Shown: piece by piece, positions 35,844-45,382 of the stretch
Layout: every line of letters starts with the position of its first letter
Position numbering within the stretch: position 1 is the first letter of the stretch
From: Microbacterium oxydans
GTDB taxonomy: Bacteria > Actinomycetota > Actinomycetes > Actinomycetales > Microbacteriaceae
Assembly: GCF_026559675.1 (NCBI RefSeq)
Contig: NZ_CP092891.1
Span: forward strand, 1,984,001-2,048,000
Reading direction: 5' to 3'
DNA: 64,000 nt
Notes under the pieces: generated by a model
What the model was told of the DNA's origin: nothing
The model's input: the letters and a program-made list of their open reading frames with translations, nothing else
Databases searched by the model: none
Program-made: the position numbers and the translations under genes

Positions 35844-36881
35844 TTACGCAGAATGCGTCAGCGCGTTGAGACGGGAGATGGCGCGCAGGTACTTCTTGCG
35901 GTAGCCGCCGGCCAGCATCTCGTCGGAGAACACCGAGTCCAGGCCGAGTCCGGTCGCGAGGATCGGGATCTGCGCGTCGTACACCCGGTCGACGAACGCC
36001 ACGAAGCGCAGCGCCTCGGACTGGTCGGTGAGCTGGCGCACATCGCGGAGCCCGACGCTGCCGATCCCGTCGATGAGTCGGATGTACCGCGACGGGTGCA
36101 CCTGCGCGAGGTGGCGGATCAGGTCGTCGAAGCGGTCGTCGGACGCGGCCCGTGCGGCGCCGGCCTTCTCGACCGCCGCGCCGTAGGAGTCCTCGTCGAG
36201 GACGACCGCGTGCCCGTCGAGCGCGCGCTGCCGGAAGTCGACGCCGTCGATGCGCAGCGTCTGGAAGCTGTCCGACATGGCGTGGATCTCGCGGAGGAAG
36301 TCCTGCGCGGCGAAGCGCCCCTCACCGAGAGCGTTCGGCGGGGTGTTCGAGGTCGCGGCGAGGCGGGTGCCGGTCGGCACGAGCTCGCCCAGGAGGCGGG
36401 TCATGACCATCGTGTCGCCCGGGTCGTCGAGCTCGAACTCGTCGATGCACAGCAGATCCGCGCCCTTGAGCAGGTCGACCGTGTTCTTGTAGCCGAGTGC
36501 GCCGACGAGAGCCGTGTACTCGATGAACGAGCCGAAGTACTTCCGGCGGGCGGGCATCGCGTGGTAGATCGACGCGAGCAGGTGGGTCTTCCCGACGCCG
36601 AATCCGCCGTCCAGGTAGACACCCGGCTTGAGCTCCGGCTCCTTCTTGGCCCGACTGAACAGACCGCCGCGCTTCGCGGGGGTGCCGCGCCCGGCGAAGC
36701 GCATCAGCGTCTCCTTCGCCTCCTCCTGCGAGGGGTAGGCCGGGTCGGCGCGGTAGCTGTCGAAGGTCGCGGTGTCGAACTGCGGCGGCGGCACCAGGCT
36801 CGCCAGCATCTCGGGTCCGCTGACGGTCGGCTGACGCTCGGTGAGGTGCACGATTCCCGTGCGGCTGGTCGGGTCGGTCAT
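35844..36881 (-). CDS. zapE: AFG1/ZapE-family ATPase
   Basis: ZapE is an AAA+-like ATPase; in E. coli it acts at the division ring, and mitochondrial AFG1 takes part in protein quality control. The 345-residue protein has Walker [15 protein letters not shown], Walker [12 protein letters not shown], and the family motifs [10 protein letters not shown] and the C-terminal [17 protein letters not shown] stretch [19 protein letters not shown]. The ATG at 36879-36881 is preferred to an upstream GTG. It diverges from the sulfurtransferase gene. Confidence 0.93.
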   Translation of the reverse strand: MTDPTSRTGIVHLTERQPTVSGPEMLASLVPPPQFDTATFDSYRADPAYPSQEEAKETLMRFAGRGTPAKRGGLFSRAKKEPELKPGVYLDGGFGVGKTHLLASIYHAMPARRKYFGSFIEYTALVGALGYKNTVDLLKGADLLCIDEFELDDPGDTMVMTRLLGELVPTGTRLAATSNTPPNALGEGRFAAQDFLREIHAMSDSFQTLRIDGVDFRQRALDGHAVVLDEDSYGAAVEKAGAARAASDDRFDDLIRHLAQVHPSRYIRLIDGIGSVGLRDVRQLTDQSEALRFVAFVDRVYDAQIPILATGLGLDSVFSDEMLAGGYRKKYLRAISRLNALTHSA

Positions 36882-37026
36882 CACGGTCCTGAATCAGGTG
36901 CTCACCTGTGTCGAAGTCTTACGAATCGGGCGCAGGGTGCTCGGCGGGGATCTATCGTCGAAGGGACGGATCAACACTACGCCGTCTGCAGCAGCACCCT
37001 CGTCCGCTCAACGCTTCGGAGACCCC

Positions 37027-37920
37027 ATGGCCATCGAGTTCGATTCCTCCTCCCCCAAGTTCGCCGAGTACGCCGAACCGGGCCGCCTCGTCACCACCGA
37101 GTGGCTCGCCGAACGGCTGGGAGCACCGGGGCTCGTGGTCGTCGAATCCGATGAGGACGTGCTGCTCTACGAGACCGGCCACATCCCCGGCGCCGTGAAG
37201 GTCGACTGGCACACCGAGCTCAACGACCCGGTGGTGCGCGACTACGTCGACGGCGAGGGCTTCGCCGAGCTGCTCAGCCGCAAGGGCATCGAACGCTCGG
37301 ACACGGTCGTCATCTACGGCGACAAGAACAACTGGTGGGCTGCCTACGCGCTCTGGGTGTTCTCGCTCTTCGGCCACGAGGACGTCCGTCTGCTCGACGG
37401 CGGTCGCGATCGCTGGATCGCCGAGGGCCGCGAGCTCACGCGCGAGGCGACGAACCGTCCCGCGACCGAGTACCCCGTCGTCGAGCGCGACGACTCGATC
37501 ATCCGCGCCTACAAGGAGGACGTGCTCGCGCACATCGGCAACCCGCTGATCGACGTCCGCTCCCCCGAGGAGTACAGCGGTGAGCGCACCACGGCCCCCG
37601 CGTACCCCGAGGAGGGCACGCTGCGTGCCGGCCACATCCCGACCGCACAGAGCGTTCCGTGGGCGAAGGCCGTCGCCGAGGACGGCGGCTTCCGCAGCCG
37701 TGCCGAGCTCGATGCGATCTACCGCGACGGAGCCGGACTCCGCGACGGGGACGACGTCGTCGCCTACTGCCGCATCGGTGAGCGCTCGAGCCACACCTGG
37801 TTCGTGCTCAAGCACCTCCTCGGCTTCGAGAACGTGCGCAACTACGACGGTTCGTGGACCGAGTGGGGCAGCGCCGTGCGCGTGCCGATCGTCACCGGCT
37901 CCGAGCCGGGCACCGTCTGA
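37027..37920 (+). CDS. Thiosulfate/3-mercaptopyruvate sulfurtransferase, two rhodanese domains
   Basis: The 297-residue protein has two rhodanese domains. The first (residues 15-140) lacks a catalytic cysteine; the second holds C248 in [15 protein letters not shown], the active-site loop. The YCRIGERSS loop is typical of actinobacterial thiosulfate sulfurtransferases of the CysA/SseA type. It is followed 19 bases later by a SufE gene, so it may deliver sulfane sulfur to SufE or take part in sulfur recycling. The start at 37027 follows a weak ribosome-binding site. Confidence 0.93.
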   Translation: MAIEFDSSSPKFAEYAEPGRLVTTEWLAERLGAPGLVVVESDEDVLLYETGHIPGAVKVDWHTELNDPVVRDYVDGEGFAELLSRKGIERSDTVVIYGDKNNWWAAYALWVFSLFGHEDVRLLDGGRDRWIAEGRELTREATNRPATEYPVVERDDSIIRAYKEDVLAHIGNPLIDVRSPEEYSGERTTAPAYPEEGTLRAGHIPTAQSVPWAKAVAEDGGFRSRAELDAIYRDGAGLRDGDDVVAYCRIGERSSHTWFVLKHLLGFENVRNYDGSWTEWGSAVRVPIVTGSEPGTV

Positions 37921-37939
37921 GCATGTGACAATGACAGGG

Positions 37940-38371
37940 ATGAGCACGAGCGACGTTCCTGACACCCTGGCCGAGATCCGCGACGGCTTCCTGGAGACCC
38001 CGGAGGCCGATCGGCTCCTGCTGCTGCTCGAGTTCTCCGACGAGCTTCCGGACGTCTCCGACGAGGTCGCCGCGCACCCGGAGGCCTACGAGCGCGTCGC
38101 GGAGTGCCAGTCGCCCGTCTACATCCATGTCGAGGTCGACGACGGCATCGTGACGATGCACGCGACCGCCCCGCCCGAGGCTCCGACGACCCGAGGTTTC
38201 GCGAGCATCCTGGTCCAGGGCCTCACCGGGCTCACGGCGGACGAGGTGCTCGCGATCCCGAACGACTATCCGCAGTCGATCGGTCTCACCAAGGCGGTGT
38301 CGCCCCTGCGCATCGGAGGCATGACCGGGATGCTGATGCGGGCGAAGAACCAGGTCAGGCAGAAGCGCTGA
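37940..38371 (+). CDS. SufE-family sulfur-acceptor protein
   Basis: SufE accepts persulfide from a cysteine desulfurase. The 143-residue protein has the acceptor cysteine C56 in VAECQSPVYI and the LLLLEFSDELPDVSDEV start typical of the family. It follows the rhodanese-type sulfurtransferase by 19 bases; this pairing is common in Actinobacteria and suggests SufE may take sulfur from that enzyme. An ATG at 37931 would add three residues. The 3' end overlaps the convergent hydrolase gene by 17 bases. Confidence 0.9.
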   Translation: MSTSDVPDTLAEIRDGFLETPEADRLLLLLEFSDELPDVSDEVAAHPEAYERVAECQSPVYIHVEVDDGIVTMHATAPPEAPTTRGFASILVQGLTGLTADEVLAIPNDYPQSIGLTKAVSPLRIGGMTGMLMRAKNQVRQKR

Positions 38372-39509
38372 AGCCCTGCTCCTGCAGCCACTCGGTGATC
38401 GCGGTGCTCCAGCCCGTCTCGTCGTAGTTCCACAGCTTGGTGTGCCGCGCGACGGTGAACTTCGGCATCGTGACGAGATCCGGCCGCGCCTCCTGCAGCG
38501 CATGGGAGGAGTCCGCGGGCACGAACCCGTCGTCGTCGCTGTGCAGGATGAGGATCGGTGCGGTCAGCTCGTCGGCACGGGCGACCATGTCGAGACGGTC
38601 GAACGGGATGGGCTCGTCGGCACCGCTGAGACGCGCGGTGAGCGGTCGCTGCAGCGCCCCCATGGCGAGTTCCGGCAGCGGTGCACGCACGCCGGCCAGA
38701 CGCGCCTGGAAGCGCAGGACCGTGCGCCAGTCGACGACGGGCGATTCCAGGATGATCCCGGCGATGCGATCACGATGCCCCGAGCTGACGGCGGCCTGCA
38801 GCGACACCGCGCCGCCCATCGACCAGCCCATGAGGATGACCCGTTCGGCGCCGTGACGGAGGGCGTAGGCGATAGCGGAGTCGACGTCGCGCCACTCCGA
38901 CGCCCCGAGCGAATAGGCGCCGGCCCTCGTCCGCGGCGCCTCCCCGTCGTTGCGGTACGACACGACGAGGGTGGGCAGTCCGGCGGCGTGCAGCACCGGC
39001 ACCGCGCGCAGGCACTCCGCGCGGGTCGCGCCGCGACCGTGCACCTGGATGACCCAGGTGGAGGACGACGCCGGGAAGTACCAGGCGGGGCAGGGACCGG
39101 CCGGTGAGCCGATCAGCACGTTCTCCCACCGCAGGTGCAGCTCGCTCGGCGAGGAGTAGTAGTACCCGCTGAACGAGGCTGAGCGATCGACGCGTGAGCC
39201 GGGCTCGATCTGCGTCAGGAGCTTGCGGCGCACGCGGGCGCCGTCCGCACTGAGCACGGCGCCGAGCTTGACGTAGCCGTACGTCCCGGTCGTGAAGAGT
39301 CCGTATCGGCCCGGAAGCTCGGTGTCGAGCGTGCGCTGCAGCTCGATGGTCTGGGCGCCCGTGTCGACGGCCAGGATCTCGGTGTCGGTGGCCCGACGCA
39401 TGGGCGTGACGACGCGTCGCGCGACGGCGAACACCACGAGAGCGAACGCTGCTCCGAAAGCGAGCAGGGCAGGGACAAGGAGCGTAACGGCGTGCCTGAG
39501 ACTCTTCAT
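38355..39509 (-). CDS. Membrane-anchored alpha/beta hydrolase
   Basis: The 384-residue protein has one N-terminal membrane segment (about residues 8-30) and a large outer or cytoplasmic domain. The hydrolase core includes WVIQVHGRGATRAECLR, the nucleophile S230 in LMGWSMGGAV, the acid region LILHSDDDGFVP and a histidine in FTVARHTKLWN. It is similar to serine aminopeptidase S33/abhydrolase_6-type proteins of Actinobacteria. Substrate unknown. It is divergent from the DUF3000 gene. Confidence 0.87.
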   Translation of the reverse strand: MKSLRHAVTLLVPALLAFGAAFALVVFAVARRVVTPMRRATDTEILAVDTGAQTIELQRTLDTELPGRYGLFTTGTYGYVKLGAVLSADGARVRRKLLTQIEPGSRVDRSASFSGYYYSSPSELHLRWENVLIGSPAGPCPAWYFPASSSTWVIQVHGRGATRAECLRAVPVLHAAGLPTLVVSYRNDGEAPRTRAGAYSLGASEWRDVDSAIAYALRHGAERVILMGWSMGGAVSLQAAVSSGHRDRIAGIILESPVVDWRTVLRFQARLAGVRAPLPELAMGALQRPLTARLSGADEPIPFDRLDMVARADELTAPILILHSDDDGFVPADSSHALQEARPDLVTMPKFTVARHTKLWNYDETGWSTAITEWLQEQGFSASA

Positions 39510-39534
39510 CGCTTCCTGACTCTAGCCTGTTGCC

Positions 39535-40116
39535 GTGACCGCACACCCCGAGGCCGGGACGCCCTTCGACAGCGCCGTGGCCGAACTGCGTGAGACCGCG
39601 TTCCGTGACGACATCACGGTGCGTGAGATCACGACCCCGCAGGGCCTCGCTCCGTTCGCCGTCGCCCTCGCCGCGGACGTGCGCCCCGACGGCGACGGGG
39701 ACTCCGTGTACGGCACCGGGCGCTTCGTCCTCCTGCACGATCCGGACGCGCCCGACGCCTGGGGCGGCGCATGGCGCATCGTGCTCTTCGCGCAGGCGCC
39801 CCTGGAGACGGAGATCGGCACCGACCCCCTCCTGGCGGACGTGACGTGGTCGTGGCTGGTCGACGCGCTGGACTCCCGGAACGCGATCTACCACTCCGCT
39901 TCGGGCACCTCGACGAAGACGCTGTCGAAGGGATTCGGCGGTCTCGCCGTCGAGGGCGACGGCGCCCAGATAGAATTGCGGGCGTCCTGGACTCCGGAGG
40001 GCCCGTTCCGACCGCACGTCGAAGCATGGGCCGAGCTGGTCGGAATGCTGGCGGGACTTCCGCCCGGCTCCGAGGGCATCGCCGTGATCGGCGCGCGAAA
40101 GGCTGTACGTGACTGA
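39535..40116 (+). CDS. DUF3000 protein
   Basis: The 193-residue protein starts at GTG 39535. Its family (DUF3000) is restricted to Actinobacteria and unstudied; the diagnostic regions are GRFVLLHDPDAPDAWGGAWRIV, LLADVTWSWLVDAL and GTSTKTLSKGFGGL. It overlaps the RNase D gene by 8 bases, a fixed arrangement in many Actinobacteria, so the two probably work together, perhaps in RNA processing, but this is inference. Confidence 0.9.
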   Translation: MTAHPEAGTPFDSAVAELRETAFRDDITVREITTPQGLAPFAVALAADVRPDGDGDSVYGTGRFVLLHDPDAPDAWGGAWRIVLFAQAPLETEIGTDPLLADVTWSWLVDALDSRNAIYHSASGTSTKTLSKGFGGLAVEGDGAQIELRASWTPEGPFRPHVEAWAELVGMLAGLPPGSEGIAVIGARKAVRD

Positions 40117-41302
40117 ATACTCCGTGATCTCGGATGCTGAGGAGTTCCGCGCGGCCTGCGCCGTGCTCGCCGGGGGCACCGGCCCCGTCGCCGTGGACGT
40201 GGAGCGCGCGTCCGGCTTCCGCTACTCCCAGCGCGCCTACCTCGTGCAGGTGTTCCGCCGCGACGCCGGCGTCTTCCTCTTCGACCCCCCGGCGATCGGT
40301 GCCTTCGCGCCGCTCCAGGACACGATCGGCGATGTCGAGTGGGTGCTCCACGCCGCGAGTCAGGACCTCCCGTCCCTGCGCGAGCTGCACCTCGAGCCGC
40401 CGGTGATCTTCGACACCGAGCTCGCGTCCCGCCTGCTCGGCCACGAGCGGGTCGGTCTCGGCGCCGTCGTCGAGGACACCCTCGGCATCACGCTCAAGAA
40501 GGAGCACTCCGCGTCGGACTGGTCGACGCGTCCGCTCCCGGACTCGTGGCTCGAGTACGCCGCACTCGACGTGCTCCACCTCATCGACGTCCGCGACATC
40601 CTCGTGGACGAGCTGGAGGAGCAGGGCAAGACCGCCTTCGCGGCCGAGGAGTTCGCGGCCACGCTCGCCCGCGCACCCAAGCCCCCACGGGAGGATCCGT
40701 GGCGTCGGCTGAGCGGGCTGCACCAGGTGCGCGGGGCGCGCAACCTCGCCGTCGCCCGCTCGCTGTGGCAGGCGCGCGAGGCCTACGCCCGCGACCAGGA
40801 CGTCTCGCCCGGGCGTCTCGTCCCCGACCGCTCCCTGGTGGCCGCGGTCATGGCGAACCCGACGTCGAAGCAGGCGCTGGCCGGCATCAAGGAGTTCCAG
40901 GGCCGCGCGAGCCGCACGCAGCTCGACCGCTGGTGGCAGGCGATCGTCGACGGCCGCGCCGCCGAGGAGCTTCCTCGCGAACGCGTCCCCAGCGACACGC
41001 TTCCTCCGCCCCGCGCCTGGGCCGACCGGAACCCCGAGGCGGATGCACGACTGAAGTCGGCCCGTCCCGTGGTCGAGGCCGTCGCCGAGGAACTGGGCAT
41101 GCCGACCGAGAACCTCCTCACTCCCGAATACCTCCGTCGCGTCGCCTGGGATCTGCCGGGCGAGACGCCGGAGGACATCGCCGCCGCGCTTGCCGCGCTG
41201 GGTGCTCGTCCCTGGCAGATTGCACAGACCGCACAGAAGATCGCGGCCGCCTTTGTAGAGGCGGCGCAATCGCCCGACACCACCCCCGCACCCGCTTCGT
41301 AG
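40109..41302 (+). CDS. Ribonuclease D-like 3'-5' exonuclease with HRDC domain
   Basis: The 397-residue protein has the DEDD-type exonuclease core: AVDVERASGFRYSQRAYLVQ (with D and E of motif I), EWVLHAASQDLPSLRE (motif II) and the motif III region WLEYAALDVLHLIDVRDIL, followed by an HRDC domain (LVAAVMANPTSKQALAGIKEFQGR). This is the layout of RNase D, which trims tRNA and other RNAs. It starts at GTG 40109 inside the DUF3000 gene and is followed by the thiolase gene. Confidence 0.93.
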   Translation: MTEYSVISDAEEFRAACAVLAGGTGPVAVDVERASGFRYSQRAYLVQVFRRDAGVFLFDPPAIGAFAPLQDTIGDVEWVLHAASQDLPSLRELHLEPPVIFDTELASRLLGHERVGLGAVVEDTLGITLKKEHSASDWSTRPLPDSWLEYAALDVLHLIDVRDILVDELEEQGKTAFAAEEFAATLARAPKPPREDPWRRLSGLHQVRGARNLAVARSLWQAREAYARDQDVSPGRLVPDRSLVAAVMANPTSKQALAGIKEFQGRASRTQLDRWWQAIVDGRAAEELPRERVPSDTLPPPRAWADRNPEADARLKSARPVVEAVAEELGMPTENLLTPEYLRRVAWDLPGETPEDIAAALAALGARPWQIAQTAQKIAAAFVEAAQSPDTTPAPAS

Positions 41303-41374
41303 GTTCGATCCAACCGATTCCTCCCCGTTTCGCGTGCTTCATAGACTGAGGCCACGCACTAACTTGGAGGCAGA

Positions 41375-42580
41375 GTGGCCGAGATCTCGGACGTCTTCTT
41401 CGTCGATGGAGTACGCACGCCTTTCGGGCGTGCCGGCGAAAAGGGCATGTACTGGAACACCCGCGCTGATGACCTCGCCGTCAAGGCGACCATCGGCCTG
41501 ATGGAGCGGAACGCGGCCGTCCCGGCCGACCGCATCGACGACGTGGCGATCGCCGCGACGAGCCAGACCGGCGACCAGGGGCTGACGCTCGGCCGCTCGG
41601 TGGCGATCCTCGCCGGCCTCCCGCAGACCGTGCCCGGCCTCGCCGTCGAGCGCATGTGCGCCGGCGCGATGACGAGCGTCACCACCATGGGCGCCTCGAT
41701 CGGCGTCGGCATGTACGACTTCGCCCTCGCCGGCGGCGTCGAGCACATGGGACACCACCCGATCGGCGCCAACGCCGACCCGAACCCGCGATTCGTCGCC
41801 GAGAAGATGGTCGACCCCGGCGCGCTCAACATGGGCGTCACAGCCGAGCGCATCTTCGATCGCTTCCCGCACCTCACCAAGGAGCGGTCCGACCGCTTCG
41901 GCATGCTGAGCCAGCACAAGGTGCAGGCGGCGTACGACGCCGGCAAGATCCAGCCCGACCTCGTATCGGTCGCCACCAAGGGCGCCGACGGCGCCTGGGG
42001 TCTCGCCACCGAGGACGAGGGCCGTCGCCCGCAGACCACGATGGAGGACCTCGCGGCTCTCAAGACGCCGTTCCGTCCGCACGGCCGCGTCACCGCCGGG
42101 ACCTCCTCCCCCCTCACCGATGGCGCGACGATGTCGCTGCTCGCCGGCGGCGGGGCCGTGAAGGAGTTCGGCCTCGCGCCGAAGATGCGCATGGTGTCGT
42201 TCGCCTTCGCCGGTGTGCAGCCGGAGATCATGGGCATCGGCCCGATCCCGTCGACCGAGAAGGCCCTCAAGAAGGCCGGTCTCACGATCGCCGACATCGG
42301 ACTGTTCGAGCTGAACGAGGCGTTCGCCATCCAGGTGATCTCGCTGCTCGATCACTTCGGCATCGCCGACGACGACCCCCGCGTCAACCAGTGGGGCGGC
42401 GCGATCGCGCTCGGCCACCCGCTCGCCGCGTCCGGCGTGCGTCTGATGATCCAGCTCGCCGCGCAGTTCGCTGAGCGCCCCGACGTCCGCTACGGCCTGA
42501 CCGCCATGTGCGTCGGACTCGGCCAGGGCGGGTCGGTCATCTGGGAGAACCCGCACTACGACGGCAAGAAGAAGAAGTGA
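41375..42580 (+). CDS. fadA: Acetyl-CoA acyltransferase (thiolase), FadA type
   Basis: This thiolase cleaves 3-ketoacyl-CoA in fatty acid beta-oxidation. The 401-residue protein has the nucleophile C95 in VERMCAGAMTS, NEAFAIQVI, the histidine in ALGHPLAASG and the second catalytic cysteine in AMCVGLGQGG. GTG start preceded by TTGGAGGCAG. It overlaps the multifunctional FadB gene by a GTGA junction, so the two subunits of a beta-oxidation complex are coupled. Confidence 0.96.
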   Translation: MAEISDVFFVDGVRTPFGRAGEKGMYWNTRADDLAVKATIGLMERNAAVPADRIDDVAIAATSQTGDQGLTLGRSVAILAGLPQTVPGLAVERMCAGAMTSVTTMGASIGVGMYDFALAGGVEHMGHHPIGANADPNPRFVAEKMVDPGALNMGVTAERIFDRFPHLTKERSDRFGMLSQHKVQAAYDAGKIQPDLVSVATKGADGAWGLATEDEGRRPQTTMEDLAALKTPFRPHGRVTAGTSSPLTDGATMSLLAGGGAVKEFGLAPKMRMVSFAFAGVQPEIMGIGPIPSTEKALKKAGLTIADIGLFELNEAFAIQVISLLDHFGIADDDPRVNQWGGAIALGHPLAASGVRLMIQLAAQFAERPDVRYGLTAMCVGLGQGGSVIWENPHYDGKKKK

Positions 42581-44733
42581 GCGCGAACGTGACGAACTAC
42601 GACGACATCGACTTCTCCCCCATCCAGGCGCTCACCGAGGGCGAGGTCATCACGCAGTCGCCCGTGCGCGACATCCGCCTCGCCTCAGGCAGGGTCCTCG
42701 CCCTGATCACGCTCGACAACGGTCGTGACCACACGCGTCCGAACACGCTCGGGCCGGCGACGCTGACTCAGCTCGGCGAGACGCTCGACGGGCTCAAGGC
42801 ACGGGCGGCCGCCGGTGAGATCCAAGCCGTCGGCATCACCGGCAAGCAGTACATCCTCGCCGCCGGCGCCGATCTCTCCGACATCAGCAAGGTCGGCTCG
42901 CGCGACAACGCACGCCTGATCGCGCAGCTCGGCCACAAGGTGCTCGGCAAGCTCGGCGACCTCGGTGTGCCGTCGTTCGCCTTCGTGAACGGCCTCGCCC
43001 TCGGTGGAGGCCTGGAGATCGCGCTGAACTCCAGCTACCGCACGGTCGACTCCTCCGCCGCCGCGGTCGCCCTGCCCGAGGTCTTCCTCGGCATCATCCC
43101 GGGCTGGGGAGGCGCGTACCTGCTGCCGAACCTGATCGGCATCGAGAACGCCCTCGAGGTGGTCATCTCGAACCCGCTCAAGCAGAACCGGATGCTGAAG
43201 CCGCAACAGGCGTTCGACCTCGGCATCTTCGACGCGATCTTCCCGGCCGCGAACTACCTCGAGAACTCGCTGGCGTGGGCCGACGCGGTGCTCGGCGGTA
43301 AAAAGGTCGAGCGCAAGAACGAGCCGGGCAAGATCGAGCGCCTCACCAAGTGGCCGATCGCCATCAAGATGGCGCGCGGCATGCTCGAGTCGAAGATCGG
43401 CACGATGCCGAAGTCGCCGTACGCGGCGCTCGAGCTGCTCGACAAGGCGAAGAGCGGGACCAAGGCGGAGGGCTTCGCCCGCGAGGACGAGGCCCTGGCG
43501 GAGCTCGTCACGGGTGACCAGTTCGCCGCGTCGATGTACGCGTTCGATCTGGTGCAGAAGCGGGCCAAGCGACCTGTCGGCGCACCCGACAAGGAGCTCG
43601 CGAAGAAGGTCACGAAGGTCGGCATCATCGGCGCAGGGCTCATGGCGAGCCAGTTCGCCCTCCTCTTCGTGCGCAAGCTCCAGGTGCCCGTGCTCATCAC
43701 CGACCTGGACCAGGCGCGCGTCGACAAGGGCGTCGCCTACATCCACGAGGAGATCGGCAAGCTCGAGGCCAAGGGCCGTCTGGACTCCGACTCGGCGAAC
43801 AAGCTCCGTGCGCTCGTCACCGGCACGACCGACAAGAGCCTCTACGCGGACTGCGACTTCGTGATCGAGGCCGTGTTCGAAGAGGTCGGCGTCAAGCAGC
43901 AGGTGTTCGGCGAGATCGAGAAGATCATCGCCGAGGACGCGATCCTCGCGACGAACACCTCGTCGCTCTCGGTCGAGGAGATCGGGTCGAAGCTCGCCCA
44001 CCCCGAGCGACTGGTCGGATTCCACTTCTTCAACCCGGTCGCGGTGATGCCGCTGATCGAGATCGTGAAGACGCCGGCCACCGCCGATGCCGCGCTCTCG
44101 ACGGCCTTCGTCGTCGCGAAGAACCTGGGCAAGAACGCGGTGCTCACCGCCGACGCCCCCGGGTTCGTCGTGAACCGTCTGCTCGCGAAGGTCATGGGCG
44201 AGGCCGCCCGCGCGGTCTACGAGGGCACGCCGATCGCCGACGTGGAGAAGGCCTTCGGCCCGCTCGGTCTGCCGATGGGACCGTTCCAGCTGATCGACCT
44301 GGTCGGCTGGAAGGTTGCGGCGCACGTGCAGGACACGATGGTGCACGCCTTCCCCGAGCGGTTCTACGCCAACGAGAACTTCCACGCTCTGGCCGAGCTC
44401 GACGCGGTCGTGGAGAAGGATAAGGGCGGACGCGTCGTCGGCTGGAGCAAGCAGGCGGAGAAGGTGCTCAAGCCCGCTGTGGGCAAGACGCCGGCAACGG
44501 CTGCGACGATCCTCCAGCGCGTGCAGGACGGTCTGGCTCAGGAGATCAAGCTGATGCTCGATGAGGGGGTCGTGCCCGAGGTCGAGGACATCGACCTGTG
44601 CCTCATCCTCGGCGCCGGCTGGCCGTTCATCGACGGCGGGGCCTCGCCCTACCTCGACCGTGAGGGTGCGTCCGAGCGCGCATTCGGCGGCTCGTTCCAC
44701 ACCCCGCAGATCCGCGGTGTCGAGAGCCGCTGA
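42577..44733 (+). CDS. fadB: Multifunctional enoyl-CoA hydratase/3-hydroxyacyl-CoA dehydrogenase, FadB type
   Basis: The 718-residue protein joins an N-terminal crotonase domain (ITGKQYILAAGADLSDI, FAFVNGLALGGGLEIALN, PEVFLGIIPGWGGAYLLPNL) to an NAD-binding 3-hydroxyacyl-CoA dehydrogenase domain (KVGIIGAGLMASQFALL, FHFFNPVAVMPLIEIV, DAPGFVVNRLL). It carries out hydration and oxidation in beta-oxidation and pairs with the upstream thiolase. The GTG at 42577 overlaps the fadA stop; a GTG at 42589 is an alternative. A 16-base-pair terminator hairpin follows. Confidence 0.96.
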   Translation: MSANVTNYDDIDFSPIQALTEGEVITQSPVRDIRLASGRVLALITLDNGRDHTRPNTLGPATLTQLGETLDGLKARAAAGEIQAVGITGKQYILAAGADLSDISKVGSRDNARLIAQLGHKVLGKLGDLGVPSFAFVNGLALGGGLEIALNSSYRTVDSSAAAVALPEVFLGIIPGWGGAYLLPNLIGIENALEVVISNPLKQNRMLKPQQAFDLGIFDAIFPAANYLENSLAWADAVLGGKKVERKNEPGKIERLTKWPIAIKMARGMLESKIGTMPKSPYAALELLDKAKSGTKAEGFAREDEALAELVTGDQFAASMYAFDLVQKRAKRPVGAPDKELAKKVTKVGIIGAGLMASQFALLFVRKLQVPVLITDLDQARVDKGVAYIHEEIGKLEAKGRLDSDSANKLRALVTGTTDKSLYADCDFVIEAVFEEVGVKQQVFGEIEKIIAEDAILATNTSSLSVEEIGSKLAHPERLVGFHFFNPVAVMPLIEIVKTPATADAALSTAFVVAKNLGKNAVLTADAPGFVVNRLLAKVMGEAARAVYEGTPIADVEKAFGPLGLPMGPFQLIDLVGWKVAAHVQDTMVHAFPERFYANENFHALAELDAVVEKDKGGRVVGWSKQAEKVLKPAVGKTPATAATILQRVQDGLAQEIKLMLDEGVVPEVEDIDLCLILGAGWPFIDGGASPYLDREGASERAFGGSFHTPQIRGVESR

Positions 44734-44752
44734 TCGCGGAGATCAACACGCG

Positions 44753-44793
44753 AAGCGCCCCATCGGATTCCCCGCGGATCCGATGGGGCGCTT
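44753..44793 (+). terminator. Terminator after fadB
   Basis: A perfect 16-base stem (44753-44768 with 44778-44793) around a 9-base loop lies 19 bases after the fadB stop and ends CTTAGTCG. It is one of the strongest hairpins in the window. Confidence 0.85.
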
Positions 44794-44830
44794 AGTCGTC
44801 CTCCGGGCCGGGAGGCCCTAGCCTGGATCG

Positions 44831-45382
44831 ATGACCTCTCGTCCGTCTCCGCGCACCGCGGAGCAGCCGATGGCCTTCCGTGGGCGCGAGTTCTGGCGCG
44901 GCGCGCTCGCGACCTGGATCACGTTCAACCTGCTGTTCCTCGTGGTGACGACGGTCGTCCTCACGATCATGTCGCGCTCACTGCAGGGCATCTTCTCGAT
45001 CCTGGTCCTCGTCGCCTGGTTCCAGTTGGTCTTCGTCGTGGCCGTCTCCGTCCTGGCGACCGTCGTCGGCGGCGCGGTGGCGTTCGTGCTGGGCCGATTC
45101 CTGCGCACCGTGGCGAGCATCCGCCGACACCTCGTCGCCTTCGCGGGGCTCGGTCTCGCCATCGGCGGTCTGGTCATCGCGATCGGCGGTGTCTGGCCGG
45201 GGAGCGAGACAGGAGAGCTCGGGTCCCTGCTGACGCACGTCACCGAGCCGTACATCGCGGTGCCGCTCCTGGGCGTGAGCGCCGCCAGCGTCGCCTACGG
45301 CTGGTACTGGACCGCGTCACGAGCGCTGGACGAGGACCCTGCACCACAGGCCCAGGTCGCCGAGGCTCAGCTCGCGGACTGA
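44831..45382 (+). CDS. Small membrane protein of unknown function
   Basis: The 183-residue protein has four hydrophobic segments (about residues 28-48, 54-86, 102-120 and 138-160) after a 15-residue leader. No family was recognised. It is convergent with the GMC oxidoreductase gene and overlaps its 3' end by 16 bases. It follows the fadB terminator and is probably transcribed from its own promoter. Confidence 0.72.
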   Translation: MTSRPSPRTAEQPMAFRGREFWRGALATWITFNLLFLVVTTVVLTIMSRSLQGIFSILVLVAWFQLVFVVAVSVLATVVGGAVAFVLGRFLRTVASIRRHLVAFAGLGLAIGGLVIAIGGVWPGSETGELGSLLTHVTEPYIAVPLLGVSAASVAYGWYWTASRALDEDPAPQAQVAEAQLAD

